A stretch of 64,000 nt of DNA from Lacicoccus halitifaciens (GTDB lineage Bacteria > Bacillota > Bacilli > Staphylococcales > Salinicoccaceae): the NCBI RefSeq assembly GCF_040544485.1, contig NZ_JBDZDV010000002.1, positions 186,001-250,000 of the forward strand, in the 5' to 3' direction. The stretch's first letter is position 1, and the number at the start of each line of letters is the position of its first letter. Under the pieces are notes generated by a model, which was not told the origin of the DNA, searched no databases, and was given only the letters and a program-made list of their open reading frames with translations. A program made the translations under genes and the position numbers. Shown piece after piece: positions 34,732 through 43,603 of this stretch.

Positions 34732-35715
34732 TTACTCAGTCATACCGGCTGTATCCAGCAGTTCTTCATACATCTGATCCTGTTCTTCCAGGAATTCGAC
34801 TGATCCTTCGTGATCCAGATAGAAATCATCCCAGCCTTGGTTTTCTAATAATGTGCCCCATTCTTCAGTCTCAACCATCTGGCTGAAAGTATCATTCCAA
34901 TAAGCGATTTCTTCATCAGTCATATCAGCCGGACCCATGATGCCTCTCCAATGAGGGAAAGTGTAATCGATTCCCTGGTCCTGCCAGGAAGGGATGCTTT
35001 CATCTTCCGGTATCGGTTTGTCCGCAGTAGTCGCAATTATTTCAATCTCACCATTCAAATGCTGTTCCAATGATTCAGAGAGCGCCATTGTCGCCACATC
35101 CACATGGCCGCCTAAAAGTGCAGTCAATACATCTCCGCCGCTCTCATAGATCATGAACTCCAGCTGCGATACATCCACTCCATATTCATCCGCGACACTT
35201 ACAAATGACAAATGGTCATTATTGCCGAGCGCCGGGCCGACTGCGATATTCAATGAAGTCGGGTCCTCTTTCAGGCGATCCAGCATATCGATGCCATTTT
35301 CAATATCGGAATCGGCCGGTACGGCAACTGATATCCATTCAGTCGCCAGTGTTGCGAGCGGAGTGAAATCTTCATGTGTCAATTCACTTTGCCCCAGCAG
35401 ATTGTTCGTCAGCAAAAGACTTGAGTTGATGGATATAGCATGGCTGTCCTGCTGCGCCAGGTACTGCCAGCCGACTTCTCCGCCGCCGCCCGGTTTATTG
35501 GATACGTTCATATTTTCTTCTACAAGGCCGTTTTCATCCAAAGTATTCTGAATACCACGAGCGGTGGTATCCCAACCGCCACCCGGAGTGGCCGGTGCAA
35601 CGATTTCAATGTTTCCATTTGGGTATTCGGCTTCCCCTGAAGCGTTGCCGCATGCAGCGAGAACACCCATCATTCCCGCCATCAATAATCCCAAAAATTT
35701 GGTATTCCTTCTCAT
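34732..35715 (-). CDS. tctC: Tripartite tricarboxylate transporter substrate-binding lipoprotein TctC
   Basis: A 327-residue receptor. The signal peptide ends in the lipobox VLAAC (about residue 22). The TctC-type fold follows with VAPATPGGGWDTTARGIQ, NKPGGGGEVGWQYLAQ and a ligand-loop region rich in D and G. The ATG at 35715 follows AAGGGGACG. First gene of the tctCBA-prpBD operon. A cre site and a likely promoter lie in the gap before it. Its counterpart at 62505-63515 is the same family but clearly diverged. Confidence 0.9.
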   Translation of the reverse strand: MRRNTKFLGLLMAGMMGVLAACGNASGEAEYPNGNIEIVAPATPGGGWDTTARGIQNTLDENGLVEENMNVSNKPGGGGEVGWQYLAQQDSHAISINSSLLLTNNLLGQSELTHEDFTPLATLATEWISVAVPADSDIENGIDMLDRLKEDPTSLNIAVGPALGNNDHLSFVSVADEYGVDVSQLEFMIYESGGDVLTALLGGHVDVATMALSESLEQHLNGEIEIIATTADKPIPEDESIPSWQDQGIDYTFPHWRGIMGPADMTDEEIAYWNDTFSQMVETEEWGTLLENQGWDDFYLDHEGSVEFLEEQDQMYEELLDTAGMTE

Positions 35716-35782
35716 AAAGATCGTCCCCTTTTTCATTATATGTACTGCTTATGTTTAATTACTCTAGCAAAGGGATTCATAT

Positions 35783-35797
35783 ATGTAAACGCTACCA
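35783..35797 (+). promoter_or_regulatory. CcpA cre site at the tctC promoter
   Basis: ATGTAAACGCTACCA matches WTGNAANCGNWNNCW at all fixed positions. On the minus strand it overlaps the TTTACA of a possible promoter (TTTACA, 17 bases, TAGAGT), so CcpA would block tct-prp transcription when preferred sugars are present. Confidence 0.7.
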
Positions 35798-35807
35798 ATT
35801 TTAAGAA

Positions 35808-35843
35808 TATAAAAAACTTTATGTTAATTAAAAACATAAAGTT
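35808..35843 (-). terminator. Terminator of the two-component operon
   Basis: Minus strand AACTTTATG, loop, CATAAAGTT, then TTTTTATA, starting a few bases after the response-regulator stop. It insulates the regulator genes from tctC. Confidence 0.85.
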
Positions 35844-35849
35844 CATGGG

Positions 35850-36515
35850 TTATTTTTTCTTATATTTTTTCTCCGGTCTTCCCTTGTCTCCATATTCCTG
35901 GCTGACTTCTAATTTGCCGGCGCTTTTCAAATATTCCAGGTATCGCCTGACTGTGGTCCTCGATGTGCCCAAGTATTCCCCGAGTGTTGATGAAGTCCAT
36001 TCTTTTTCTTTTTCAAATGCTTCTTCTACCACCCTTAAAGTGACCGGATCAACGCCTTTCGGCAAAAACTCTTCGTTGGGTATTTTTTTATTTTGTCCAA
36101 AGTATTCATCGATTTTGTCCTGATCTATTTCGTGTGTTCCCTGGATGAACTTCCGCTTTTCCATATAATTTTTTACAGTTTCTGCCAGTCTTTGGAGCTT
36201 GACGGGCTTCACCAGATAGTATTTTGCCCCGAGCTGCATCATTTTTTTGAAGACTTCCCCTTCTTGGGCGGCGGTGATGACGATGAAATCCATATACGGA
36301 TGTTTTCTGATGACTGCTTCCATGAGTTCGTCGCCCAGCATATCAGGCAGGTATATATCTACAAGCATCAATTCCATTTCTACTTCCTCAAGAATTTTCA
36401 AACTTTCGGAAGCGTTGTTTGCTTTATGGACTTCAACTGATTTCAAATGTTGCTGTAGATATTCTTTATACAAATCAGCAATCCTGAAATCGTCTTCGAC
36501 GATTAGTATCTTCAT
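35850..36515 (-). CDS. Response regulator, CitB/DcuR family
   Basis: A 221-residue regulator. The receiver domain (about 1-115) has the acidic pair near the N-terminus (VEDD), phospho-acceptor Asp53 in LVDIYLPD, Thr81 and Lys103 in LVKPV. The C-terminal part has the helix-turn-helix of CitT/DcuR type (WTSSTLGEYLGTSRTTVRRY). The ATG at 36515 shares one base with the kinase stop and follows AAGAGGGG. With the kinase it probably senses a di- or tricarboxylate and activates the adjacent tct-prp operon. Confidence 0.9.
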   Translation of the reverse strand: MKILIVEDDFRIADLYKEYLQQHLKSVEVHKANNASESLKILEEVEMELMLVDIYLPDMLGDELMEAVIRKHPYMDFIVITAAQEGEVFKKMMQLGAKYYLVKPVKLQRLAETVKNYMEKRKFIQGTHEIDQDKIDEYFGQNKKIPNEEFLPKGVDPVTLRVVEEAFEKEKEWTSSTLGEYLGTSRTTVRRYLEYLKSAGKLEVSQEYGDKGRPEKKYKKK

Positions 36516-38110
36516 TATTCATTCCCCTCTTTCTGATATGGAATTTCTGCAATGAAACGTGTCACACCATCTGTGTGGGAGAAATCCAAATAACCGTTTA
36601 AAGCATTTATATTGTTATTTACATTATAAAGACCATAACCCCGCTCCTCTTTGGTACCTTTTGTAGAGAAACCTTTCTCAAAAAGTTTTCCTTCGTCGTC
36701 AAATCCGCTGCCGTTGTCTTCAACAATGATTTCCATCCACCCTTCAAAGTTTCCTATATAAAAATGAACTTCAGGATGCTCTATCCCGGCAACCGCCTCA
36801 ATGGCGTTATCGATAAGATTGCTTATGATCGTGATCAAGGGGTTGATCATCCCCTCGCTAACAGCTGCCTTATCCAACTGACTCTCCTCGTTTATATTAA
36901 ATGGTATCCTCTTTTCTGATGACTTATTCATTTTGGCGATCAGCAGGGCCTTTATATGCTCTTCCTTGATATTAACCAGGCTGCTGTTATAAGAATCGAA
37001 ATTGTCTATTTCGTCATTCAGCACTTCACGTATCTGTTGGTATTTATCCATCTCCAGCAACCCTGAGATCAAGTGCAGTTTATTCTTATATTCGTGGCTC
37101 TGGGCTCTTAAATCATCAAATAGAGACTCCACCACTGTAAGTTTATTCGTCAATTTTGCGATTGCCGATATATCCCTCAGAATGAAAATACGCCCGACTG
37201 CTTCTTCTTTTTCATACAGGTACTTCATTAAGATCACTATTTCTCTCCCATCGATGGTGACTCCGAAATACCTTTCTGCGATTGATTCCTCTTCTTTCAA
37301 CATCTCGCCGACTTCAGGGGGCAGTGCATGGAAGATATTATTTGCACCATCATGATTGGAAGGCAGGAAACTTTTTCCTGATTCATTCGCGTAGGTGATA
37401 TTTCCTGAATGATCCGCAGCGATGATCCCTTCATCCAGTGAGGAGAAAATCTTCTCCCTATTCTTCAATATAGTTGTAATTTCCCTCGGTTCATATCCCA
37501 ATGTCTGGGATTTGATGTACCTCGTGAAGAGTCTACTGACGAGCATGCTCAGGAGAAGAAAAACGACTACGATAATAATCAGAGTGGATAATTTATCCAA
37601 TATATTGCTGGTGATGGAACTCTTGAAGTATCCTGCTTTTACGACCCCTTCAAGCACCCTGAATTCATCCCCCTGGTAGATTGGTGCAGTGGATACGATT
37701 GCCGGCTCCTGATACCTGCCAGTTTCATAGGTGAGATAAGCTCCGAAAAGTTTAGTTTTAGCATCGTGCTCATCATAAGCTTCGTATTCTCCTATGAATT
37801 CCGGGTCAGGATGTGTGACGATTATTCCATCACTATCTTTTATGATGACAAAATCTATATCGTTCTCAAAGATGTATTGATTGGCAATTGACTGCACCGC
37901 CTCTTCGGACAGACCCTGATTGTTAACGAGGGAAGGAAGAAACGAGATAGTCTTTGCCGACTGCAACGACAATCTTTCAGCGTTATCATAATATTCATTA
38001 GTGGAATCATAAAGTACAAATACAGAGATGATCACGACAATGGATGTGATGATTCCTATCAGTATCCCATTGATTTTGGCTTCAAGCCCCATATTCAATA
38101 ATTTCCTCAT
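36515..38110 (-). CDS. Sensor histidine kinase, CitA/DcuS family
   Basis: A membrane kinase of about 531 residues: N-terminal helix, extracellular sensor domain (about 40-165), second helix (about 175-195), PAS domain with REKIFSSLDEGIIAADHSGNITYAN, a SpoB-type histidine box RAQSHEYKNKLHLISG and an ATPase domain (NLIDNAIEA, IVEDNGSGFD, STKGTKEERGYGLYNV). This order is that of CitA/DcuS kinases, which bind citrate or C4-dicarboxylates outside the cell. I choose the ATG at 38110, behind GGGTG; a GTG at 38122 is possible. Translationally joined to the response regulator. Confidence 0.9.
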   Translation of the reverse strand: MRKLLNMGLEAKINGILIGIITSIVVIISVFVLYDSTNEYYDNAERLSLQSAKTISFLPSLVNNQGLSEEAVQSIANQYIFENDIDFVIIKDSDGIIVTHPDPEFIGEYEAYDEHDAKTKLFGAYLTYETGRYQEPAIVSTAPIYQGDEFRVLEGVVKAGYFKSSITSNILDKLSTLIIIVVVFLLLSMLVSRLFTRYIKSQTLGYEPREITTILKNREKIFSSLDEGIIAADHSGNITYANESGKSFLPSNHDGANNIFHALPPEVGEMLKEEESIAERYFGVTIDGREIVILMKYLYEKEEAVGRIFILRDISAIAKLTNKLTVVESLFDDLRAQSHEYKNKLHLISGLLEMDKYQQIREVLNDEIDNFDSYNSSLVNIKEEHIKALLIAKMNKSSEKRIPFNINEESQLDKAAVSEGMINPLITIISNLIDNAIEAVAGIEHPEVHFYIGNFEGWMEIIVEDNGSGFDDEGKLFEKGFSTKGTKEERGYGLYNVNNNINALNGYLDFSHTDGVTRFIAEIPYQKEGNE

Positions 38111-38174
38111 TTTATCAGGCACCCATCATCATTTGAAATTCAAATCTGGAAACGTATTTCTATCCTCTTTCTTC

Positions 38175-38202
38175 ATTATATGAAAATTGCGACACATAAC
38201 AA
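38175..38202 (-). promoter_or_regulatory. Promoter of the two-component operon
   Basis: Minus strand TTGTTA, 16-base spacer, TATAAT, about 65 bp before the kinase start. Confidence 0.5.
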
Positions 38203-38317
38203 TAGTATTATAGAAATAATGCTGGCACAATCACCTTTCTTTAACTCACGGTCAACTATGCTTAGTACCAATAGTTACTTTAATATACTTCATATCATTT
38301 TAATATAAGCATATATT

Positions 38318-38346
38318 TTGAAACTGAGATGAATATTCTTTAACAT
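38318..38346 (+). promoter_or_regulatory. Promoter of the SDR gene
   Basis: TTGAAA, 17-base spacer, TAACAT, ending 35 bp before the TTG start. The rest of the 270-bp divergent gap is AT-rich with nothing else evident. Confidence 0.5.
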
Positions 38347-38381
38347 TGATAGTAGAAACAATATAACTAGGAGGTTACATC

Positions 38382-39158
38382 TTGGGAAAACTGTATGAAG
38401 ATAAAGTTGTATTAATTACGGGCGGTGCCGGCGGTATCGGACTGGCATCAGCGAAGAAATTTGCCGAAGAGGGCGCAAAAATCGCTTTGGTCGATTTGAA
38501 TAAAGAATCCGTCGATAAAGCGGCGGAGGAGATAAAGGATGCCGAAGTCATCACTTTCGGCGCCGATGTGACGGATGAATCGGAAGTCGAGAAGTTCGTT
38601 AAGGAAACGAAGGACCACTACGGTCGTATTGATGTATTCCTGAATAACGCGGGCATCAATGGCAAGACGGAAGATCTCGTCGATATCACGCAGGAGAACA
38701 TCGAAAGTGTGTTTTCAGTCAACGTATTCGGTGTGTTCTACGGATTGAAACATGTGCTCCGTGTGATGAAAGAGCAGAAGAGCGGCTCGGTCATCAATAT
38801 GGGTTCCATCGGAAGCTGGATCGGTTCACCGTCCATGAGTCCTTATGTCGCATCCAAACACGCGGTCGTTGGCATCACGAAATCAGCGGCGCTTGAAGCG
38901 GCGGATTACGGTGTGCGTGTGAATGCTGTATCACCGCATGCGGTCGAGACGGAAATGATGAGAAGGATTGAAGCGAACCGGAATCCTGAAGAAGCGGAAG
39001 CTGCGAAAAAGGCGGTCACCGACGGCATACCATTATCCAGATACGCACAGTCTGAGGAGATCGCAGATCTCGTCATCTTCCTTGGTTCCGACAAAGCATC
39101 CTTCATCACCGGCACTTACCAGAGGATAGACGGCGGCGCATCAGCGTTGTCATCGTAA
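38382..39158 (+). CDS. Short-chain dehydrogenase/reductase
   Basis: A 258-residue classical SDR oxidoreductase. LITGGAGGIGLA binds the cofactor, an Asp after the second strand (LVDLNK) suggests NAD(H) preference, NNAGING and the Ser/Tyr/Lys triad in MGSIGSWIGSP and YVASKH complete the site. The start is a TTG at 38382 seven bases after a perfect AGGAGG. It stands alone between a divergent kinase operon and a strong terminator. The alcohol or ketone substrate is unknown. Confidence 0.88.
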   Translation: MGKLYEDKVVLITGGAGGIGLASAKKFAEEGAKIALVDLNKESVDKAAEEIKDAEVITFGADVTDESEVEKFVKETKDHYGRIDVFLNNAGINGKTEDLVDITQENIESVFSVNVFGVFYGLKHVLRVMKEQKSGSVINMGSIGSWIGSPSMSPYVASKHAVVGITKSAALEAADYGVRVNAVSPHAVETEMMRRIEANRNPEEAEAAKKAVTDGIPLSRYAQSEEIADLVIFLGSDKASFITGTYQRIDGGASALSS

Positions 39159-39173
39159 ACACCATAAAATATG

Positions 39174-39210
39174 AAACGGCAGTGGATAATAAATTCCACT
39201 GCCGCTTTTC
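39174..39210. terminator. Bidirectional terminator
   Basis: CGGCAGTGGA and TCCACTGCCG form a perfect 10-bp stem, extended by GAAA/TTTTC, between the convergent SDR and DUF6241-like genes. Confidence 0.9.
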
Positions 39211-39742
39211 ATTCAAAATGTTCAATTATGTAATTCTGCTCTTCGCGCGGCGACAACAGTCTCTCGGCTTTGCCGATGGTGCCGTGGTTCGCATTCCAAA
39301 TGATGTTATGCACCTTCACGGCGTTGTTGAAATCCCCTGCCTGCCACCGCTTCAGTGTATCGATATAAAAATCTTTATACTCATAATTGGACTCTTCAGC
39401 GATTCTGAGCATCTCCTCGATACTCTCCTCCGTTATCCGCTTATGCCCCCACTTCTCTTCCGCCATGACTTTCTGATGCGTCATCTTATGTAAATCATCG
39501 GCGAATGCCTTTTCACTGATTTCATTCCCCTGCCGGGCGCGGGATACTTCAAATTCCTTTTCACCGCGTTCCAGCTGTGCGAGTTCTGAATCAGCAGGTC
39601 CCGACAGATTTTCAAGAGGATTCGTGCCATCGGCAACATTTTCAGTTTCGGAACCTGTCACATAAAAGAATATACCTAAGGAAATGGAAGCAAGGAAAAT
39701 CGTGGAGAAGAAGCCAAGGATAAGCTTCAATGATGTACTCAA
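39209..39742 (-). CDS. DUF6241-like membrane-anchored protein
   Basis: A 177-residue protein with one N-terminal hydrophobic helix (about residues 5-27), a Gly/Asn/Pro linker and a soluble extracytoplasmic domain containing LHKMTHQKVMAEEKWGHKRI and WQAGDFNNAVKVHNIIW. The HKMTHQKV motif resembles DUF6241 proteins of Bacillota, of unknown function. The start is a TTG at 39742 behind AGGAGGC; an upstream open frame has no binding site. Naming is from memory of the motif. Confidence 0.6.
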   Translation of the reverse strand: MSTSLKLILGFFSTIFLASISLGIFFYVTGSETENVADGTNPLENLSGPADSELAQLERGEKEFEVSRARQGNEISEKAFADDLHKMTHQKVMAEEKWGHKRITEESIEEMLRIAEESNYEYKDFYIDTLKRWQAGDFNNAVKVHNIIWNANHGTIGKAERLLSPREEQNYIIEHFE

Positions 39743-39891
39743 AAATATGCCTCCTGTAAAACTGATAATACCTTTATATAGAAATATTATCATTAACTGG
39801 TTATTAATGAAAAGAGCCTTTTAACCTAGATAGGAAAATTTGAGATAAAACGACTTTTTATATGTAAATTTCGTCCCCCCTAGTTTAAGTT

Positions 39892-39901
39892 GTAAATTTA
39901 C
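39892..39901. promoter_or_regulatory. Perfect palindrome before the SSS gene
   Basis: GTAAATTTAC is a 10-bp palindrome; GTAAATTT also occurs at 39864 and GTAAATT at 39914. The cluster lies in the leader/promoter of the symporter gene and could be an operator. Confidence 0.3.
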
Positions 39902-39945
39902 GTGAATAGAGAAGTAAATTGCGAGATAAAACAGGGGGTATCCAT

Positions 39946-41715
39946 ATGGGAGAGTTTTTGTTCACCGTCCTATCCGCTGCGTTCTTCATGTTTCTGGTCG
40001 CGTGGTACTCTTATCTGAAGACAAGGAACACCATCGGTGATTCGACCGGCTACTTCCTCGCGGGGCGGGGCCTGACGGGCGGTTTCATCGCCGGGTCGCT
40101 CATCCTCACCAACCTCTCCGCAGAGCAGTTGATCGGGCTGAACGGCCAGGCCTACAGCAGCAACATGACCAATATGGCCTGGGAGGTCACGGCGGGCTTC
40201 TCCGTGATCGTTCTGGCACTGATTCTGCTGCCGCGCTACCTCGGCGGGTCGTTCACCACACTGCCTGAATTCATCAACGACCGTTTTGACCGGGGCACGC
40301 GCATCCTGGTCGTGCTTTTGTTCATGCTCGGCTACGGGCTCGTGACCATACCGTCGGTCCTCTACTCCGGTGCTATCGCCGTGCTTCAGCTCTTCAATGT
40401 GCCGGAGGCGCTCGGCATCACTTTCGAGCAGTCCATGTGGCTCACGGTGTGGATCATCGGTATCATCGGATCCTGCTATGCAATCTTCGGCGGGCTCCGG
40501 GCCGTCGCGATTTCGGATACACTGAACGGCATCGGGCTCTTCATCATCGGGCTCATTGTGCCCGTGCTCGGCTTCATCGCCCTCGGGGACGGTAATATGC
40601 TGGACGGGATGCGGACGATCACGCTTGAAAGTCCGGAAAAATTGAATGCCATTGGCGGAAGCGATGACGGCGTGCCGTTCGGTACGATTTTCACAGGTAT
40701 GATTTTTGCGAACCTATTCTACTGGGGGACGAACCAGTATGCCATCCAACGTACGCTCGGCGCACAGAGCCTCGCAGAAGGTCAGAAAGGCGCTTTACTT
40801 ACAGGTTTTTTGAAGATACTCGTGCCATTTATGATGATGGTTCCCGGAATCATCGCATTCCATCTTTACGGTCCCGGCCTTGAAACGATGGACCTGGCAT
40901 ATCCTGCGCTGATATCCGATCTCCTCCCGACGTTCCTGAGCGGCTTTTTCCTGGCCGTGCTGCTCGGTGCCGTGTTTTCGAGCTTCAATTCGCTGCTCAA
41001 CAGTGCCGCTACGATGTTTGCATATGACATTTACAAGGTTTTAATCAATAAAAGGGCGACGGACCGCCAGATGATCCGCATCAGCCAATGGTTCGGCGTG
41101 GCGTTGTCGCTCGTCACTTTCTTCATTGCGCCACTCCTGCTCAACGCACCGGACGGGCTTTGGACGGTCATCCGCGAATTCACCGGTTTCTTCAACATCC
41201 CGATTATAGCGATTGTCCTCGTCGGTATATTTTCAAAATACATTCCGCCGATTGGCCCGAAGGTCGCGATCATCGTCCATGTCATCAGCTACTACATGCT
41301 GATGTGGGGCCTGCCGATGTTCTTCAACATCGAAGTACCGATCAATTTCATCCATATACAGGGCATACTGTTTGCGGTCGCAGTCCTCATCATGCTGATG
41401 GCAGGGCTCATCAAACCGTTGTCGGAGCCCTTCAGGTTCAGACCGAATGCATCCGTCAGCATGGTCCCATGGAAGTATGCCATCCCGGTCACGGTCATAC
41501 TGTCCAGTGCGATGGTGTTTGTATTTATACTCTTCTCCACAATTGGCCTTGCGAGCCCTGAAAACATCGTATCCGGCTGGTTCCTGCCCGTCGTTGCAGG
41601 CCTGATCATTGTCACAGTCTTATTGTACATGTTGGCCCTGAAATCCTGGAATAAAAAATACCAGAACTTCATCGTCGGCAGGCATGAGGAATTCGTTGAA
41701 GAAGCGGAACGGTAA
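39946..41715 (+). CDS. Sodium:solute symporter (SSS family, sugar/solute branch)
   Basis: A 589-residue Na+ symporter with about 14-15 helices, longer than PutP and similar in plan to SGLT-type and YidK-like members. Landmarks are TGYFLAGRGLTGGFIAGSL, TNLSAEQLIGLNGQAY, the GGLRAVAISDTLNG loop and SSFNSLLNSAATMFAYDIYK (Na+-site helix). The ATG at 39946 follows AGGGGGT; nine upstream codons are rejected. Monocistronic, with its own terminator. The substrate cannot be deduced. Confidence 0.9.
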   Translation: MGEFLFTVLSAAFFMFLVAWYSYLKTRNTIGDSTGYFLAGRGLTGGFIAGSLILTNLSAEQLIGLNGQAYSSNMTNMAWEVTAGFSVIVLALILLPRYLGGSFTTLPEFINDRFDRGTRILVVLLFMLGYGLVTIPSVLYSGAIAVLQLFNVPEALGITFEQSMWLTVWIIGIIGSCYAIFGGLRAVAISDTLNGIGLFIIGLIVPVLGFIALGDGNMLDGMRTITLESPEKLNAIGGSDDGVPFGTIFTGMIFANLFYWGTNQYAIQRTLGAQSLAEGQKGALLTGFLKILVPFMMMVPGIIAFHLYGPGLETMDLAYPALISDLLPTFLSGFFLAVLLGAVFSSFNSLLNSAATMFAYDIYKVLINKRATDRQMIRISQWFGVALSLVTFFIAPLLLNAPDGLWTVIREFTGFFNIPIIAIVLVGIFSKYIPPIGPKVAIIVHVISYYMLMWGLPMFFNIEVPINFIHIQGILFAVAVLIMLMAGLIKPLSEPFRFRPNASVSMVPWKYAIPVTVILSSAMVFVFILFSTIGLASPENIVSGWFLPVVAGLIIVTVLLYMLALKSWNKKYQNFIVGRHEEFVEEAER

Positions 41716-41719
41716 TACA

Positions 41720-41756
41720 AAAATGCTCCGGGCTCATTGTGCCGGAGCATTTTTTC
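41720..41756. terminator. Bidirectional terminator
   Basis: AATGCTCCGG and CCGGAGCATT with a 10-base loop and T-runs on both sides, between the SSS gene and the end of the thiamin-related operon. Confidence 0.9.
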
Positions 41757-41763
41757 ATGGAAT

Positions 41764-42852
41764 TCATTTCCGCTGATACCCTTCCAGCTCCCCTTCCGAA
41801 TCCACAAGCAGTGCATGCTGAGAAGCGGTGAGCAAATCACGGTAGATGCGGTTCAGCGGATGGTGCCTCATAACGATATCCATCCCAAAATATGAGTAAA
41901 GATTCTGTACACCCCGGATGCCAGCGCGGGCAGCGATTTTGCTCTGCATTGAGATGTCCGTCATATCTGCCGCGTCAGCCGTCCTTGAGACATGGGCTTT
42001 CCACGATTTCTCAACGGAATGGTAGAAATCTTTTCGTGCTTCGAGGAATGCCGCTTCGTTCTTTTCCAGTACTTCAACCGCATGACCATAACGGCTGGAG
42101 CCTGCTTTGCCCCATGCGTCTTTTTTGGATTCGATGTGTTCACGCGCCGCTTCAAAGAAATGTCTCGCAACCCCGATCGCGGTCGAGGCGATATTCGCCG
42201 TCGCAAAAGCCCTGAATGGATAATGATAGACTGGGTCATCGAAATAAAAATGCGGACGAGTCACATCAAAACGGCGGCTGGCGGGGACGAAAGCATCCTC
42301 CACACGAATCGTATGGCTGCCGGTCGCCCGCATCCCGAATGCATCCCAGTCCCGTTCAATCGTCACCTGGTCCGGCGTGAAGGCGAAGGCATACAGTTTC
42401 CCGTTATCCTGGTCTCCAGATTTTATCCTGCATGTCGCAGTGAACAGGCTTGCATGATCTGAACCGCTTGAAAAAGGCCATGTTCCATTCACGATATAGC
42501 CGTCATCAACTTTCCGCGCGGTACCTCCCGGCCGGTCACTGCCTGCGATGTAGAAGTCGCGTGCGGTGAAGTGTTCCCTCACCTCATCCGGTTCCATCGT
42601 CACGGCGAAGAATCCGGCGCCAGAACCGATCTGCACGAGCCAGCCGAAACTGCCGTCCGCACGGGCTGCTTCCTCGAATATCTTCAATGCTTCCGGGAGC
42701 GGCTGCATATTGCCGCCGGTTTCTTCAGGTAAGAATAATTTGAACAGCCCTTTATCGTATATATATTGGAGCACCTCATTGGTGAGCCTGCCTTCCCGCT
42801 CCATGCAGGGCGCCGCTTTCCGGATCATTTCAATCATGTTTTCATCAATCAT
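41764..42852 (-). CDS. Acyl-CoA dehydrogenase-like flavoprotein, probable flavin-dependent monooxygenase
   Basis: A 362-residue protein with the acyl-CoA dehydrogenase fold: FLPEETGGNMQPLPEAL, the beta-domain segment WDAFGMRATGSHTIRVED, and a C-terminal helical domain ending in MRHHPLNRIYRDLLTASQHALL. That ending is typical of the two-component monooxygenase branch (HsaA, HpaB-like, DszC), not of true acyl-CoA dehydrogenases. It overlaps the ABC ATPase gene by 8 bp and is the last gene of the TPP-riboswitch operon thiY-thiX-thiZ. A role in oxidative processing of a thiamin-derived pyrimidine is inference; no flavin reductase gene is adjacent. Confidence 0.8.
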   Translation of the reverse strand: MIDENMIEMIRKAAPCMEREGRLTNEVLQYIYDKGLFKLFLPEETGGNMQPLPEALKIFEEAARADGSFGWLVQIGSGAGFFAVTMEPDEVREHFTARDFYIAGSDRPGGTARKVDDGYIVNGTWPFSSGSDHASLFTATCRIKSGDQDNGKLYAFAFTPDQVTIERDWDAFGMRATGSHTIRVEDAFVPASRRFDVTRPHFYFDDPVYHYPFRAFATANIASTAIGVARHFFEAAREHIESKKDAWGKAGSSRYGHAVEVLEKNEAAFLEARKDFYHSVEKSWKAHVSRTADAADMTDISMQSKIAARAGIRGVQNLYSYFGMDIVMRHHPLNRIYRDLLTASQHALLVDSEGELEGYQRK

Positions 42853-43603
42853 CGTGGAACCCCGCCTTCAATAATCCGTAGATTTCCCTTTTCAGCCGAA
42901 CGAATTCATCATCAAGCGTGATGTCGTGATGCCTCGGCCGTTTGAAGGGCACCTTAATCTCCCTGATGATCCGCGCCGGTTTATCGGACAGGATCAGTAT
43001 GCGGTCGGATAAGTACAGTGCCTCCTCGATGCTGTGGGTGATGAACAGCACGGAGCGGCGGTCAGCTTCCCACATCCTGAGCAGCCAGTCCTGCATGTCG
43101 AGGCGGGTCAGCTCATCGAGCGCACCGAATGGTTCATCGAGCAGCATCAGATCCTGCGGGCTGAGGAGTGCACGAATGAAGGCGACCCGCTGCCGCATGC
43201 CGCCGGACAAGGTATCGGGACGTGCCAATTCATAGCCGGCAAGGCCTGCACGTTCCAGCAGCTTCCGTGCCGCCTCCCGGTCGACTTTGCCGTTGATTTC
43301 CTGGACGAGGACGACGTTGTCCTCCACCGTCCGCCATGGCAAAAGCGAATCCTGCTGGGGCAGGTAGCTGATGTTGCCCCGCGTGCCGTTGGCGCGTTTC
43401 CCATCAATGTATATATCACCCTGATCCGCTTCGATCAGCCCGCCGATGATGTTGAAGATCGTGCTCTTCCCACTGCCGGAGGGGCCGATCAGCGTGACGA
43501 ATTCACCGTCCGCCACATTGAGCGACAGCTTATCCAGCACGCCTTCGGCCGACTCCCCGTCGAACGTATGAGACAGGTTCACAACCTGCAGTTTATCAGC
43601 CAT
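42845..43603 (-). CDS. thiZ: ABC transporter ATP-binding protein (ThiZ-type)
   Basis: A 252-residue ATPase of the nitrate/sulfonate/taurine/thiamin-pyrimidine group. GPSGSGKST (Walker A), LSGGMRQR (signature) and LMLLDEPF (Walker B) are intact, and a conserved histidine follows in FITHSIEEAL. The ATG at 43603 lies behind GGGAG and overlaps the permease gene by 8 bp. The TPP riboswitch ahead of the operon identifies the system as thiamin-related. It energises uptake of a pyrimidine degradation product. Confidence 0.85.
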   Translation of the reverse strand: MADKLQVVNLSHTFDGESAEGVLDKLSLNVADGEFVTLIGPSGSGKSTIFNIIGGLIEADQGDIYIDGKRANGTRGNISYLPQQDSLLPWRTVEDNVVLVQEINGKVDREAARKLLERAGLAGYELARPDTLSGGMRQRVAFIRALLSPQDLMLLDEPFGALDELTRLDMQDWLLRMWEADRRSVLFITHSIEEALYLSDRILILSDKPARIIREIKVPFKRPRHHDITLDDEFVRLKREIYGLLKAGFHDD

